From assembly GCA_020796225.1 (NCBI GenBank), contig CM036755.1, positions 11,737,994-11,801,993 on the forward strand: 64,000 bases of DNA, given 5' to 3'. The notes beneath the pieces are model-generated. The model had not been told where the DNA came from and did no database searches. It was given only the letters and a program-made list of their open reading frames with translations. Shown here piece after piece: positions 30,649 to 40,714 of this stretch. Numbering within the stretch: the first letter of the stretch is position 1; each line of letters begins with the position of its first letter. Source of the stretch: Arion vulgaris (taxonomy: Eukaryota; Mollusca; Gastropoda; Stylommatophora; Arionidae). The translations under genes and the position numbers were made by a program.

Positions 30649-31503
30649 GTGACAGTGTATGACATTTTCCTTTGGGGAGTCAGTCCGCTCCTTCCTATAG
30701 CAGCTCATCCCCGAGTTCACATTATCAATGGAGATATTCTGGACAAGAAGAAACTGTCAGATGCCATAGAAGGAAAGACAGGGATAATCCATCTCGCAGC
30801 TATTGTTGGGTACCCAGCGTGTGACAAAGATGAGAACCATGCTCTGCAAGTGAATGTGGAAGGTACTAGAAATATCATAGAACTGAAGAAGCCCAACCAA
30901 GCATTAGTGTATGCCAGTACTGGATCATGTTATGGGGCTGTTGATGGGATATGTACAGAGGAGACAGAGATTAGCCCCTTATCTCTGTACGGCTCCACCA
31001 AAGCTGACGGTGAGAGTCTGGTACTGAGCGTCAATGGTACAGCCCTCAGATTAGCAACAGTTTTTGGTATCTCACCTCGCATGAGGTTAGACTTGCTTGT
31101 TAATGATTTGGCTTACAAGGCTCTAACTATTAAACATTTTGACCTCTATGAGGGTCATTTCCGTCGTACATTCCTCCATGTTCGGGACGCTGCTCGAGCG
31201 TTTCTATTTGCTATTGAGAATACCAAAGCTATGTCCGGGCAGGCGTACAATGTAGGAGATGAGTGCATGAACTTAACAAAAAATGAAGTGGCTGAGCTGA
31301 TTCAGAATCGTGTTCCATTCTGCAAGATTATTCCATCAGAAATAGGCAAGGACAAAGATCAACGAGACTACGAGGTTAGTTATGAGAAAATTCGTAAACT
31401 TGATTTCAAATCTACCATCACAGTTGACGAGGGTATCAAACATCTGCTAAAAGTTTTACCAAATATGTTGGATTCGGAAGTTGAACGTAGTCGAAATGTA
31501 TAA
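30649..31503 (+). CDS. Extended SDR / NAD-dependent epimerase-dehydratase, second coding exon
   Basis: Codes for residues 49-332 after acceptor tattatttacag (ending 30648), phase 0, so the protein reads GFE then [10 protein letters not shown]. Seen motifs: NGDIL (Asp77, adenine-side), [12 protein letters not shown] (about 94-105), the Ser/Thr of YASTGSCYG (136-144), and the catalytic Y162-x-x-x-K166 in [24 protein letters not shown] (about 220-233) and [16 protein letters not shown] near the end are typical of bacterial-type nucleotide-sugar epimerases. The length (332) is normal for extended SDRs. A cytosolic NAD-dependent sugar-nucleotide epimerase or dehydratase is likely, substrate unknown. 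It does not look like animal GALE, TGDS, GMDS or UXS1. Stop TAA at 31501; the last codons are the first unit of a minisatellite. Confidence 0.9.
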   Translation: MTVYDIFLWGVSPLLPIAAHPRVHIINGDILDKKKLSDAIEGKTGIIHLAAIVGYPACDKDENHALQVNVEGTRNIIELKKPNQALVYASTGSCYGAVDGICTEETEISPLSLYGSTKADGESLVLSVNGTALRLATVFGISPRMRLDLLVNDLAYKALTIKHFDLYEGHFRRTFLHVRDAARAFLFAIENTKAMSGQAYNVGDECMNLTKNEVAELIQNRVPFCKIIPSEIGKDKDQRDYEVSYEKIRKLDFKSTITVDEGIKHLLKVLPNMLDSEVERSRNV

Positions 31504-33172
31504 TATTAGTATTTTCTTGAGTTATTGAACGTAGTAGAAATGTATAATATTAGTATTTTCTTGAGTTATTGAACGTAGTAGAAATATATAATATTAGTAT
31601 TTTCTTGAGTTATTGAACGTAGTAGAAATGTATAATATTAGTATTTTCTTGAGTTATTGAACGTAGTAGAAATGTATAATATTAGTATTTTCTTGAGTTA
31701 TTGAACGTAGTAGAAATGTCTAATGTTAGTATTTTCTTGAGTTAGTTGAACGTAGTAGAAATGTATAATATTAGTATTTTCTTGAGTTAATTGAACGAAG
31801 TCGAAATGTATAATATTAGTATTTTCTTGAGTTTGTTGAACGTAGTAGAAATGTATAATATTAGTATTTTCTTGAGTTAGTTGAACGAAGTCGAAATGTA
31901 TAATATTAGTATTTTCTTGAGTTTGTTGAACGTAGTAGAAATGTATAATATTAGTATTTTCTTGAGTTTGTTGAACGTAGTAGAAATGTCTAATGTTAGT
32001 ATTTTCTTGAGTTAGTTGAACGTAGTAGAAATGTATAATATTAGTATTTTCTTGAGTTAGTTGAACGAAGTAGAAATGTATAATGTTAGTATTTTCTTGA
32101 GTTAGTTGAACGTAGTAGAAATGTATGATGTTAGTATTTTCTTGAGTTAGTTGAACGTAGTCGAAATGTATAATATTAGTATTTTCTTGAGTTATTGAAC
32201 GTAGTAGAAATGTATAATATTAGTATTTTCTTGAGTTATTGAACGTAGTAGAAATATATAATATTAGTATTTTCTTGAGTTATTGAACGTAGTAGAAATG
32301 TATAATATTAGTATTTTCTTGAGTTATTGAACGTAGTAGAAATGTATAATATTAGTATTTTCTTGAGTTATTGAACGTAGTAGAAATGTCTAATGTTAGT
32401 ATTTTCTTGAGTTAGTTGAACGTAGTAGAAATGTATAATATTAGTATTTTCTTGAGTTAATTGAACGAAGTCGAAATGTATAATATTAGTATTTTCTTGA
32501 GTTTGTTGAACGTAGTAGAAATGTATAATATTAGTATTTTCTTGAGTTAGTTGAACGAAGTCGAAATGTATAATATTAGTATTTTCTTGAGTTTGTTGAA
32601 CGTAGTAGAAATGTATAATATTAGTATTTTCTTGAGTTTGTTGAACGTAGTAGAAATGTCTAATGTTAGTATTTTCTTGAGTTAGTTGAACGTAGTAGAA
32701 ATGTATAATATTAGTATTTTCTTGAGTTAGTTGAACGAAGTAGAAATGTATAATGTTAGTATTTTCTTGAGTTAGTTGAACGTAGTAGAAATGTATAATA
32801 TTAGTATTTTCTTGAGTTAGTTGAACGTAGTAGAAATGTCTAATGTTAGTATTTTCTTGAGTTAGTTGAACGTAGTAGAAATGTATAATATTAGTATTTT
32901 CTTGAGTTAGTTGAACGAAGTAGAAATGTATAATGTTAGTATTTTCTTGAGTTAGTTGAACGTAGTAGAAATGTATGATGTTAGTATTTTCTTGAGTTAG
33001 TTGAACGTAGTAGAAATGTCTAATGTTAGTATTTTCTTGAGTTAGTTGAACGTAGTAGAAATGTCTAATGTTAGTATTTTCTTGAGTTAGTTGAACGTAG
33101 TAGAAATGTCTAATGTTAGTATTTTCTTGAGTTAGTTGAACGTAGTAGAAATGTATGATGTTAGTATTTTCT
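31488..33172. repeat. 44/45-bp minisatellite, about 38 units, seeded at the dehydrogenase stop codon
   Basis: Unit: ttgaacgtagtagaaatgta, taatattagtattttcttga, gttag. The first unit contains the last six codons and TAA stop of the dehydrogenase gene. A 670-bp block recurs (markers gaaatatata at 31581 and 32251; gaaatgtctaatg at about 31713 and 32383). The minus strand is open over the 45-bp part, without meaning. Confidence 0.95.
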
Positions 33173-33179
33173 TTAGTTA

Positions 33180-34165
33180 TTATCATCAAATAGCTTGTCA
33201 TGAGCACAACTTTATACCACCCTAACAACCCGAAATTTCTCTTCCTCATAGACCAGATGTCCCACCTCTGGAGCCGTCATGCTCATATTATCAGTCACAT
33301 CCCGAATACGTTTTTCTGTTGTCTTCCTTTTCTTCTCTTTGCCTTGATGCCTCTTTCCATAATAGTTTTCTCTAACCTTTCGTGTCTCTTTGATATGTCC
33401 AAAATATCTCAATTTCTCATTCTTATTTGTAGCATCAAGCAGTTTTCTTGTGTCCAAAATATCTCAATTTCTCATTCTTATTTGTAGCATCAAGCAGTTT
33501 TCTTGTGTCCAAAATATCTCAATTTCTCATTCTTATTTGTAGCATCAAGCAGTTTTCTTATGTCCAAAATATCTCAATTTCTCATTCTTATTTGTAGCAT
33601 CAAGCAGTTTTCTTGTGTCCAAAATATCTCAATTTCTCATTCTTATTTGTAGCATCAAGCAGTTTTCTTGTGTCCAAAATATCTCAATTTCTCATTCTTA
33701 TTTGTAGCATCAAGCAGTTTTCTTGTGTCCAAAATATCTCAATTTCTTATTCTTATTTGTAGCATCAAGCAGTTTTCTTGTGTCCAAAATATCTCAATTT
33801 CTCATTCTTATTTGTAGCATCAAGCAGTTTTCTTGTGTCCAAAATATCTCAATTTCTCATTCTTATTTGTAGCATCAAGCAGTTTTCTTGTGTCCAAAAT
33901 ATCTCAATTTCTCATTCTTATTTGTAGCATCAAGCAGTTTTCTTGTGGATATCGAGTTCCTTTTAAATAGATCTATTTGTTCACTTCTCTGTCCATGATT
34001 AACGGATGGCTCTTCTGTAACACTTATATTCAAAAGTACATATATGTTTTTCCACTTCCTTGTGAAATGTCCATGTTTCCCACCCATACATTGACACTGG
34101 GAATATGCATGCATCTTAGTATTTTGATCTTTGTTTTCCTACCAGCTTTATTCTATACTATTTTT
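33180..34165 (-). mobile_element. L7 LINE post-RT part, split by a 54-bp array
   Basis: Minus strand from the right: CMGGKHGHFTRKWKNIYV (about 34090), EQIDLFKRNSISTRKLLDAT, NKNEKLRYFGH, then the array, then GHIKETRKVRENYYGKRHQG, KRIRDVTDNMSM, HLVYEEEKFRVV (33215). The order fits one LINE tail read right to left. Confidence 0.7.
33385..33945. repeat. 54-bp minisatellite, about ten units, inside L7
   Basis: Unit tcttgtgtccaaaatatctc, aatttctcattcttatttgt, agcatcaagcagtt. On the minus strand the unit is 18 codons reading TRKLLDATNKNEKLRYFGH, so it multiplied a coding segment of the LINE in frame. A single variant (cttatgtcc) marks one unit. Confidence 0.9.
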
Positions 34166-34217
34166 TAGTTATTTAATCTTTTTATAAGACTTTGTTTGTT
34201 TATCTTTTAATGTTGTT

Positions 34218-34385
34218 CATCACATTTCCATTTAGTGAACAGAGAAATTCAAAACTTGTTACATTTCCATTTAGTGAACAGAGAAATTCAAAACTTGTCA
34301 CATTTCCATTTAGTGAACAGAGAAATTCAAAACTTGTCACATTTCCATCTAGTGAACAGAGAGATTCAAAACTTTTCACATTTCA
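34218..34385. repeat. 39-bp repeat, four units
   Basis: Unit cacatttccatttagtgaac then agagaaattcaaaacttgt. The last unit is the most diverged. Confidence 0.9.
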
Positions 34386-34489
34386 TATTTTCTCTCCATT
34401 AATTAAAAAAATATATTTTGTCATGTTTTATCCGTTTTCCTACCGGTTCCATTCCAAACCGTTTTTAGTTGTTTTAGTTTACTTTCTTC

Positions 34490-34790
34490 TTCTTCTTCTT
34501 CACATTTCAACTCCCAATAGAGCACAGGTCTTCAACAAACTTCCTCCAGCTCTTCCTCTCTCCTGCCATCCTTTCCATGTTTTGCCTATCCTTTTCATGT
34601 CTCCATCTCTCTTCACCAGGTATGTTTAGGCCTTCCTCTACTGCTCTTTCCTGGGGTTCTAAAACATTGCTCGTCTTGCAATGCTTCTGGTCAGTCTTCT
34701 CAACAGGTGTCCTAACTATCGGCAGCGTCTCTTCCTGAGCTCTTTCTCCCCTGGTATCTGCTTAGTTCTTTCTCTAAGTTCCTTGTTTGT
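34490..34790 (-). mobile_element. L9 LINE 3' end
   Basis: Minus strand reads MERMAGERKRWRKFVEDLCS near 34570-34515, the terminal motif of a LINE ORF2, followed by (gaa)n at about 34495. Upstream reading (KTDQKHCKTSNVL near 34690) is weaker. Confidence 0.6.
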
Positions 34791-34879
34791 TATCTTATCA
34801 TACCATCTCAGTTATTCAAGTTTACTTTAGTACTTCAGATTTTTATGTATGTTTATTTTTGTTATTGCTATATTTTATT

Positions 34880-35045
34880 GTTGAGGGATGCTGTCATGAG
34901 GGATGCTGTCATGAGGGATGCTGTCATGAGGGATGCTGTCATGAAAATACAGTCATATATTCTGTTATTGTTATTATCTTGACCATGTTTAAATGTACAC
35001 TGAAGGTTATTATCTTGACCATGTTTAAATGTACACTGAAGATTT
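34880..35045. repeat. Two short tandem repeats (15 bp and 36 bp)
   Basis: Four units of gagggatgctgtcat (34884-34943), then two units of attatcttgaccatgtttaa plus atgtacactgaag (34970-35045). 35045-35255 shows no gene. Confidence 0.85.
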
Positions 35046-35254
35046 TATCATTTATTGTAGACATTTTCACTCAACCTTGTTTTTAAACAAAATTTCTTTC
35101 TTTCTGCTTAAATCTGTTTAAAAAATATATTGAAATGTGAGTCGAAACCAGTTGAGTTTCATATAAATATGTTTGGCTGAAATCGGATGCATGTGTCCTA
35201 AACCTGTAGAAATCTATGCGTTTAGGGGCCTACCAAACCAATGTGCAACGGTAT

Positions 35255-35350
35255 ACACGTTCTTGGCAAATACATAGGACCCGCACATACATAGGACTTG
35301 TCACCCGTAGTCCAACGCGCTACGAACACGCTGGGCACGCGGGCAAGAAG
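35255..35350 (-). mobile_element. SINE-D head fragment, minus strand
   Basis: gacttgtcacccgtagtcca then acgcgctacgaacacgctgg is the reverse of the SINE-D head at 61475. The body is missing, unusual for 5'-truncating LINE-type insertion. Confidence 0.6.
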
Positions 35351-35392
35351 AAGATATAAATATGTATCTGTATGTGATTTGTACAAATGATA

Positions 35393-35810
35393 TGGTGTCA
35401 CTGTAGCGTAGAGGTTAGATGCTCGTATCTCGTGCCAAAGGTACCAGGTTTGCTCCCTCGTGGAACCATCTGGATATTTTCCCAGAGACCCCTGATCTCA
35501 GTGTAGGTGAGATCAAGTTCCTAGTCCTATCGGAGACGGACGATAAAACGTTGGTCCCGTGTTCACGTTGATCACATAAAAGAACCCTTGGCAGTTCAAA
35601 ATCGATAAGAGCAGGATGGAAAGCGGATGACCTGGCAAAATTCATTAGAAATGATTAAAAAATTAAAAAACTTACAAAAATATCTTTAAAATTACACCGG
35701 TGGTACTACGGAATTCATACACTGCAACAGATCTTCCTGTGTAAGAAAGAGATCGAAGCACACATGGTTACTCACCGAAGTGCAATGATGATGGTCATAT
35801 CTATCAACAA
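35393..35810 (+). mobile_element. SINE-B reference copy without internal expansion
   Basis: About 415 bases. A-box-like tgtagcgtagaggttagatg, B-box-like caggtttgctccc, gatctcagtgtaggtgagat, cctatcggagacggacgat, aaaagaacccttggcagttc, then one copy only of aaaatcgataagagcagg plus atggaaag. It ends in agatcgaagcacacatgg and gatgatgg. This single-copy version shows what the expanded copies at 6650, 14663 and 27400 started from. A likely target duplication is acaaatg..atatg on both sides, with a 2-base difference. Confidence 0.8.
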
Positions 35811-35811
35811 A

Positions 35812-35945
35812 TGTGATATGTAAAAGTAATTATATATTTCATAGAAATATTTATCTGTCTGGGATTTGTACAAATGTGATATGTAAAAGTAATTATATAT
35901 TTCATAGAAATATTTATCTGTCTGGGATTTGTACAAATGTTATAT
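35812..35945. repeat. 63-bp duplication, two units
   Basis: Two copies of acaaatgtgatatgtaaaag onward to gtctgggatttgt, at the 3' flank of the SINE-B. Confidence 0.9.
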
Positions 35946-35949
35946 GTAA

Positions 35950-36225
35950 CTTGACTTGACTTATTCATCTCCGCTCCTCGTGGAGCATAGGGCCGCAACA
36001 GTTGTTCGCCATTCTTCTCGGTCTCAGGCTGTTCTCTTTATGGTCTCCCAGCACAGTTGAGTAATCAGTTCCTCAAGAAGACTTCGTCTCCAGGTCTATT
36101 TAGGGCGTCCTCTTTTTCGTTTTCCTTGCGGGTTCCACTCAAGTGCTTATCTAGTGACATTCGACTGTGTCTTCCGTAGGGTATGCCCGAGCCATCGCCA
36201 TTTTATCCTCTTGACCTGGGTCATC
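35950..36225 (-). mobile_element. L2 LINE 3' end, minus strand
   Basis: Reverse of the L2 segment at 49020-49285: ctccgctcctcgtggagcat matches its end, and gggcgtcctctttttcgttt its KRKRGRP region. Divergence is modest. Confidence 0.8.
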
Positions 36226-36227
36226 AA

Positions 36228-36845
36228 TGGCTCAGAGACATGTTTGGTGAACCACTAGTGACATCTGTTATAAGAGAGAGAAGATTGAGATATGTTGGAC
36301 ACACCTTGAGGAGAAATGTCTGGTCAACCACTAGTGACATCTGTTATAAGAGAGAGAAGATGGAGATATGTTGGACACACCTTGAGGAGAAATGTCTGAT
36401 CAATCACTAGTGACAACTGTTATAAGAGAGAGAAGATGGAGATATGTTGGACACACCTTGAGGAGAAATGTCTGGTCAACCACTAGTGACAACTGTTATA
36501 AGAGAGAGAAGATGGAGATATGGTGGACACACCTTGAGGAGAAATGTCTGGTCAATCACTAGTGACAACTGTTATAAGAGAGAGAAGATGGAGATATGGT
36601 GGACACACCTTGAGGAGAAATGATCAAAGAATATCAAAGCAGGCATTGAAGTGGAATGCAAAGCGTTCAAGAAATAGAGGACGACCTAAGGAGACCCTGA
36701 AACGAACTTTGCTGAGAGAGGCAAGAAATATCGGTCCATGAAGGAGATTGAGCGAGTTGCCCAGGATAGAGCGGTGTGGAGAAATTACTTACAGGTCCTA
36801 TGTAACGTATAACAGTAAGAGAGGAGTTATTATTTATTATTATTA
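36228..36845 (+). mobile_element. L5 LINE 3' end with internal 76-bp repeats
   Basis: After five repeats of the segment reading VIRERRWRYGGHTLRRN it continues DQRISKQALKWNAKRSRN, RGRPKETLKRTLLREARN, then ERVAQDRAVWRNYLQ and (tta)n. The copy at 51490-51815 (minus) has the repeated segment once, so it shows the state before expansion. Confidence 0.85.
36235..36620. repeat. 76-bp minisatellite, about five units, within L5
   Basis: Units contain gagaaatgtctggtcaacca then ctagtgacaactgttataag. The period of 76 is not a multiple of three, so this expansion broke the LINE frame. Confidence 0.9.
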
Positions 36846-36949
36846 TCATGGGTTCCTGTACAGTTCTTATCCACAGGTATGTGATATATGTGTTATATGT
36901 GAGAGCAGTTTATATTTTATATAAATATTTATACGTATGTGATTTATGG

Positions 36950-37248
36950 AGATGAAATATTTTGGCCCCATTAAACGTTACAGTGGTTTGGAGAGAATGA
37001 TAATGGAAGGCATGGTTTCTCAAATACGAGGCAGAGGACGATCAAGACGAAGGTAGCAACAGAACATCAAAGAAATCTTGAACATAACGCTGGAAGAGGT
37101 AGGAGAACTTGCAAGTGACAGAGAGTTTTGTCAGGCGGGCTGTGATGCAAGCAACGTTTCTCAAGGGACATGCTACTACTTGGCAAAGAGTGGTTTAACA
37201 AGTGGTCGATATTATGGAACCCTGGAAGAAGAAGAAGAAGAAGAAAAT
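36950..37248 (+). mobile_element. L6 LINE 3' end
   Basis: Reads SGLERMIMEGMVSQIRGRGR, then QQNIKEILNITLEEVGELAS, ending with aaagagtggtttaacaagtg, gtcgatattatgg and (gaa)n. The last 40 bases are nearly those of SINE-E. Confidence 0.75.
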
Positions 37249-37362
37249 GTATAATTGTTAAGTTTGCAGGAAACTAATTTGAAGCAATCCAGTGTCCAGA
37301 TTTCAAATGTTATTCCAGTGAGCTCGGTGGAGGATAATATTGATAACGTTATATCTATATTT

Positions 37363-37605
37363 CTTCTTCAGCGATCTCTGGTCATGCGCTTAATTTAATG
37401 TGGACCACAAACTGGGCAGTCAGTTTCAGGTCTGTCAGGTTACCTTCTTCAGCGATCTCTGGTCATGCGCTTAATTTAATGTGGACCACAAACTGGGCAG
37501 TCAGTTTCAGGTTTGTCAGGTTTCCTTCTTCAGCGATCTCTGGTCATGCGCTTAATTTAATGTGGACCACAAACTGGGCAGTCAGTTTCAGGTCTGTCAG
37601 GTTTC
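37363..37605. repeat. 81-bp tandem repeat, three units
   Basis: Units start cttcttcagcgatctctggt (37363, 37444, 37525). The start also occurs at about 41993-42012 as a small insertion in an L4 copy (cttcttcagcaatctctgg), so the unit probably comes from a dispersed element I cannot name. Confidence 0.9.
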
Positions 37606-37714
37606 TCCAAAGCTTAGTTTTCAGGTCGACTGGGTGTGGCTACATGTTGCTTCTCAGCTCATCAACGTAGCTATATGAAACATGGGATTTGTACTACTGT
37701 AAGGGATGTGTACA

Positions 37715-37905
37715 CTTTTTTCCCAATTCAGAAGCACTTTTGGCTCGGTGCCATGGACTTCGTAACCCTTCAATTCGGTGCCATTAACACCGTAAATCTG
37801 GAGAACTTCTGGCCTTTTTGCCAGCCTGCGGAATTGAACCGCACTCACAGGCGGCTTGTCACCCATCATCCAACGCGCTACGAACACGCTGGGCAGGCGG
37901 GCATA
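37715..37905 (-). mobile_element. SINE-D copy, minus strand
   Basis: Body ggctcggtgccatggacttc and aattcggtgccattaacacc, B box in reverse (gcggaattgaaccgcactc), head at the right (acgcgctacgaacacgctgg). 37905-38107 has AT-rich DNA with no gene. Confidence 0.8.
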
Positions 37906-38115
37906 CAAATGTTATATGTATGAGACCAGTTATATGTGCGATATAAATATTTATCTGAATGTGATTTATATAAATGTATGATGAACTACTTGATGAGCAA
38001 ATATGTAATATACAAATGATATCCTTGTTAGATTTACACATGTTGTTGTTGTTGCAATGAAGATATGCATTATTTTTTGTATCTGAATGTTTGTTCTTCA
38101 ATGCAATGTCTAGAC

Positions 38116-38543
38116 CATAGATTCCCAAACTTTTTTGGGTCACCGCCCACTTTGCAAAACATAAATTTTGTAACGCCCTCCCCAATCCCCTCTCCTCCTC
38201 CTCTCTCCTCGCAGGCGCCCCCACCTCATTATAACAGTTTCCTTTGTTCAAGCAGTATGATATTCTCGACGTCAATATCAACTAATGATGCATGACTGCT
38301 TATGTCGTTAAAGTATTGAACAAGTAGTTGGTCAATATGTGCTTCATCTTGAACACAGTTATCCAATCGTAAAATCAAGGAAATAAATTAATTTTTAAAT
38401 ATATAGTATTATTTTTTTCTATAAGGAGCAACTGACCCCTAGTTAGCATGAACACGCCTCAAATGCTTCTAAAACCTCTACGCCCCCTAGAAGGCTTCAC
38501 TGCCCACTAGGGGGAGGGGTACCGCCCACTTTGGGAACCTATG
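38116..38543. mobile_element. hAT-type non-autonomous element, 428 bp
   Basis: Ends catagattcccaaac and, in reverse, cataggttcccaaagtggg. Subterminal GC-rich blocks (caccgcccactttg) mirror each other. Flanks: gtctagac at 38108-38115 and gcctggac at 38544-38551. Same family as 17795 and 44853. No transposase. Confidence 0.8.
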
Positions 38544-38551
38544 GCCTGGAC

Positions 38552-38911
38552 CAGCGGTTCTCAACCTTCCTAATACCGCGACCCTTAAATACAGTTCCTC
38601 ATATTGTGGTGACCCCCAACCATAAAATTATTTTCATTGCTACTTCATAACTGTTATTTTGCTACTTGTTATGAATCGTAATGTAAATATCTGATATACA
38701 AGATATATTTTCATTGTTATAAATTGAACATAATTAAAGCATAGTGATTAATCAAAAAAATAATATGTAATGATATATTGGGAAATATTTATCCAGTATC
38801 TCGGTTCCTAAGACCATCTAAAATATGTGTTTTCCGATGGTCTTAGGCGACCCTTGTGAAAGGGTAGTTTGACTCCCAGAGGGGTTGAGAACCACAGGTT
38901 GAGAACCACTG
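38552..38911. mobile_element. SPIN-like hAT non-autonomous element, 360 bp
   Basis: Begins cagcggttctcaacc and ends with its inverse (ggttgagaaccactg). Interior words aatacagttcctcatattgt, ggtgacccccaaccataaaa, ttgctacttcataactg and ttttccgatggtcttaggcg are those I know from vertebrate SPIN elements. Flanked by gcctggac (38544-38551) and gtctagac (38912-38919). SPIN is a hAT family with a patchy distribution explained by horizontal transfer. No transposase; the interior carries small changes (gggtagtttgactccc). Confidence 0.85.
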
Positions 38912-39064
38912 GTCTAGACAGTTGAAAGAAATCTTGTAGAATGTAGGGAAACTTAATAAAATTGGGTTCACCTGAATAAAAATAAACACAATTTTCAAAT
39001 ATAATTTGTTGAGTATTTTTTGTGTTTAAAAAAAAAATTACAATCAATAATGAAGTCATAGTTT

Positions 39065-40560
39065 AGTTTAGAATATCTTCATTGCACTCATAACTTGTCT
39101 ATAGATACTCTGATCTTCGTCGAAATATCTCCAACAGCATCCAGCGACTAACTGTACCAGTTCAATGTAGATTGATGAGCCTACTCAAACGTCTCTTGTG
39201 ATACTTTTTTCTGGCATTTCCAGTCTTCAATCCAAGCTCTTGCAATCTAGCAGTTGATGTGGTTTGAATTAGATGAAAGTTTTCTTTACGGTCACATTTT
39301 ACGAGGACGTGCAGAATGCTATCTCTATCCATTAACTGACCCCTATTTCCTTCACTCTGATATGATGTCAGCCTACCTTCACTCTGATATGAAGTCAGCC
39401 TACCTTCTCTCTGATATGATGATAGAGTAAGTCAGCCTACCTTCACTCTGATATGATGATAGAGTAAGTCAGCCTACCTTCACTCTGATATGATGGTAGA
39501 GTAAGTCAGCCTACCTTCACTCTGATATGATGGTAGAGTAAGTCAGCCTACCTTCACTCTGATATGGTGGCAGAGTAAGTCAACCTACCTTCTCTCCGAT
39601 ATGGTGGTAGAGTAAGTCAACCTACCTTCTCTCCGATATGGTGGTAGAGTAAGTCAACCATACTCCCTCCGATATGGTGGCAGAGTAAGTCAACCTACCT
39701 TCTCTCTGATATGGTGGCAGAGTAAGTCAACCTACCTTCTCTCCGATATGGTGGTAGAGTAAGCCAGCCTACCTTCTCTCTGATATGGTGGCAGAGTAAG
39801 TCAACCTACCTTCTCTCTGATATGGTGGCAGAGTAAGTCAACCATACTCCCTCCGATATGGTGGTAGAGTAAGCTAGCCTACCTTCTCTTCGATATGGTG
39901 GTAGAGAAAGCTAGCCTACCTTCTCTCTGATATGGTGGTAGAGTAAGTCAGCCTACCTTCTCTCCGATATGGTGGTAGAGTAAGCCAGCCTACCTTCTCT
40001 CCGATATGGTGGTAGAGAAAGCCAGCCTACCTTCTCTCTGACTGCTATCGACACCCGGAACGAAGATGACTGAGAGTCTGCCAGTACTTTGTCTAACATA
40101 TATCAACAAAATACTTCTTCTTTTCTTCTGCGTTCTCACTAAATTGGGATTTCGGATTCTCTAATAAAGGCAGCCGTCTGCCTCAGATTATCAGTCAATC
40201 CATACAGTTTGTCTTGGACGCTAGTGTAGGTGAGCCACCTGTTTCTTCTCAAGTCTGCATACTGGGGGCAGTTCTGTAGGATATAACTCCTATGATATCT
40301 GCTTCCCCGTTTGTGCTGACCTCTTCCAGCAGTAAGTTTTGGCCACCCTCGTGATGGTAGGTCTGATATTCTTACTGCGTGGCTAAATCTCTGAGGCAGA
40401 ATGGCGACTGTAGAATCCGTTATCCCATTTCTCATTGTGAGGGTCGTTGCACCATGTTATGCGCCTTACGGCATGGTGCATCCGTTTTCTGCAAGCATTT
40501 GTTTCGGGTTAGCATTCCCTAGCGGACACGTGCATCTGATTTCAGCCAAACCTCCATACG
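39065..40560 (-). mobile_element. LINE-H RNase H tail, minus strand, with an internal minisatellite
   Basis: Right part (40435-40139): ILPQRFSHAVRISDLPSRGW and YILQNCPQYADLRRNRWLTY, the Cys-His end region. Left part (39345-39065): GQLMDRDSILHVLVKCDRKE, NFHLIQTTSTARLQELGLK, NIELVQLVAGCCWRY. The array at 39345-40045 occupies the ADRLA segment. The two parts are in an order (right end next to the array) suggesting rearrangement or two copies. Confidence 0.7.
39345..40045. repeat. 37-bp minisatellite, about 18 units, in LINE-H
   Basis: Unit gtcagcctaccttcactctg then atatgatggtagagtaa. In reverse it reads DRLTYSTTISE, corresponding to DRLADSVAI at 57765-57795, where the segment is single-copy. 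Left units have tgatgat; right units tggtgg: a gradient. Confidence 0.9.
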
Positions 40561-40564
40561 ACAT

Positions 40565-40635
40565 GCGAGATAGGTAACAGTGGTTCTATTCTTTACACCC
40601 CAAATTTGGGCCCCGGTAACCACTCAGGCGAACAA
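40565..40635 (-). mobile_element. SINE-E/F head fragment
   Basis: Reverse of the shared head: gggccccggtaaccactcag then gcg. Contains ggttctattctttacacccc, matching the SINE-F copy at 18004. Body absent. Confidence 0.6.
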
Positions 40636-40714
40636 CATACTAGACAGTATACCCAGAAATATTTCCAACGACCTGTATGCGGGTGAACATCAGAGGAACA
40701 CATTAATATTGATC

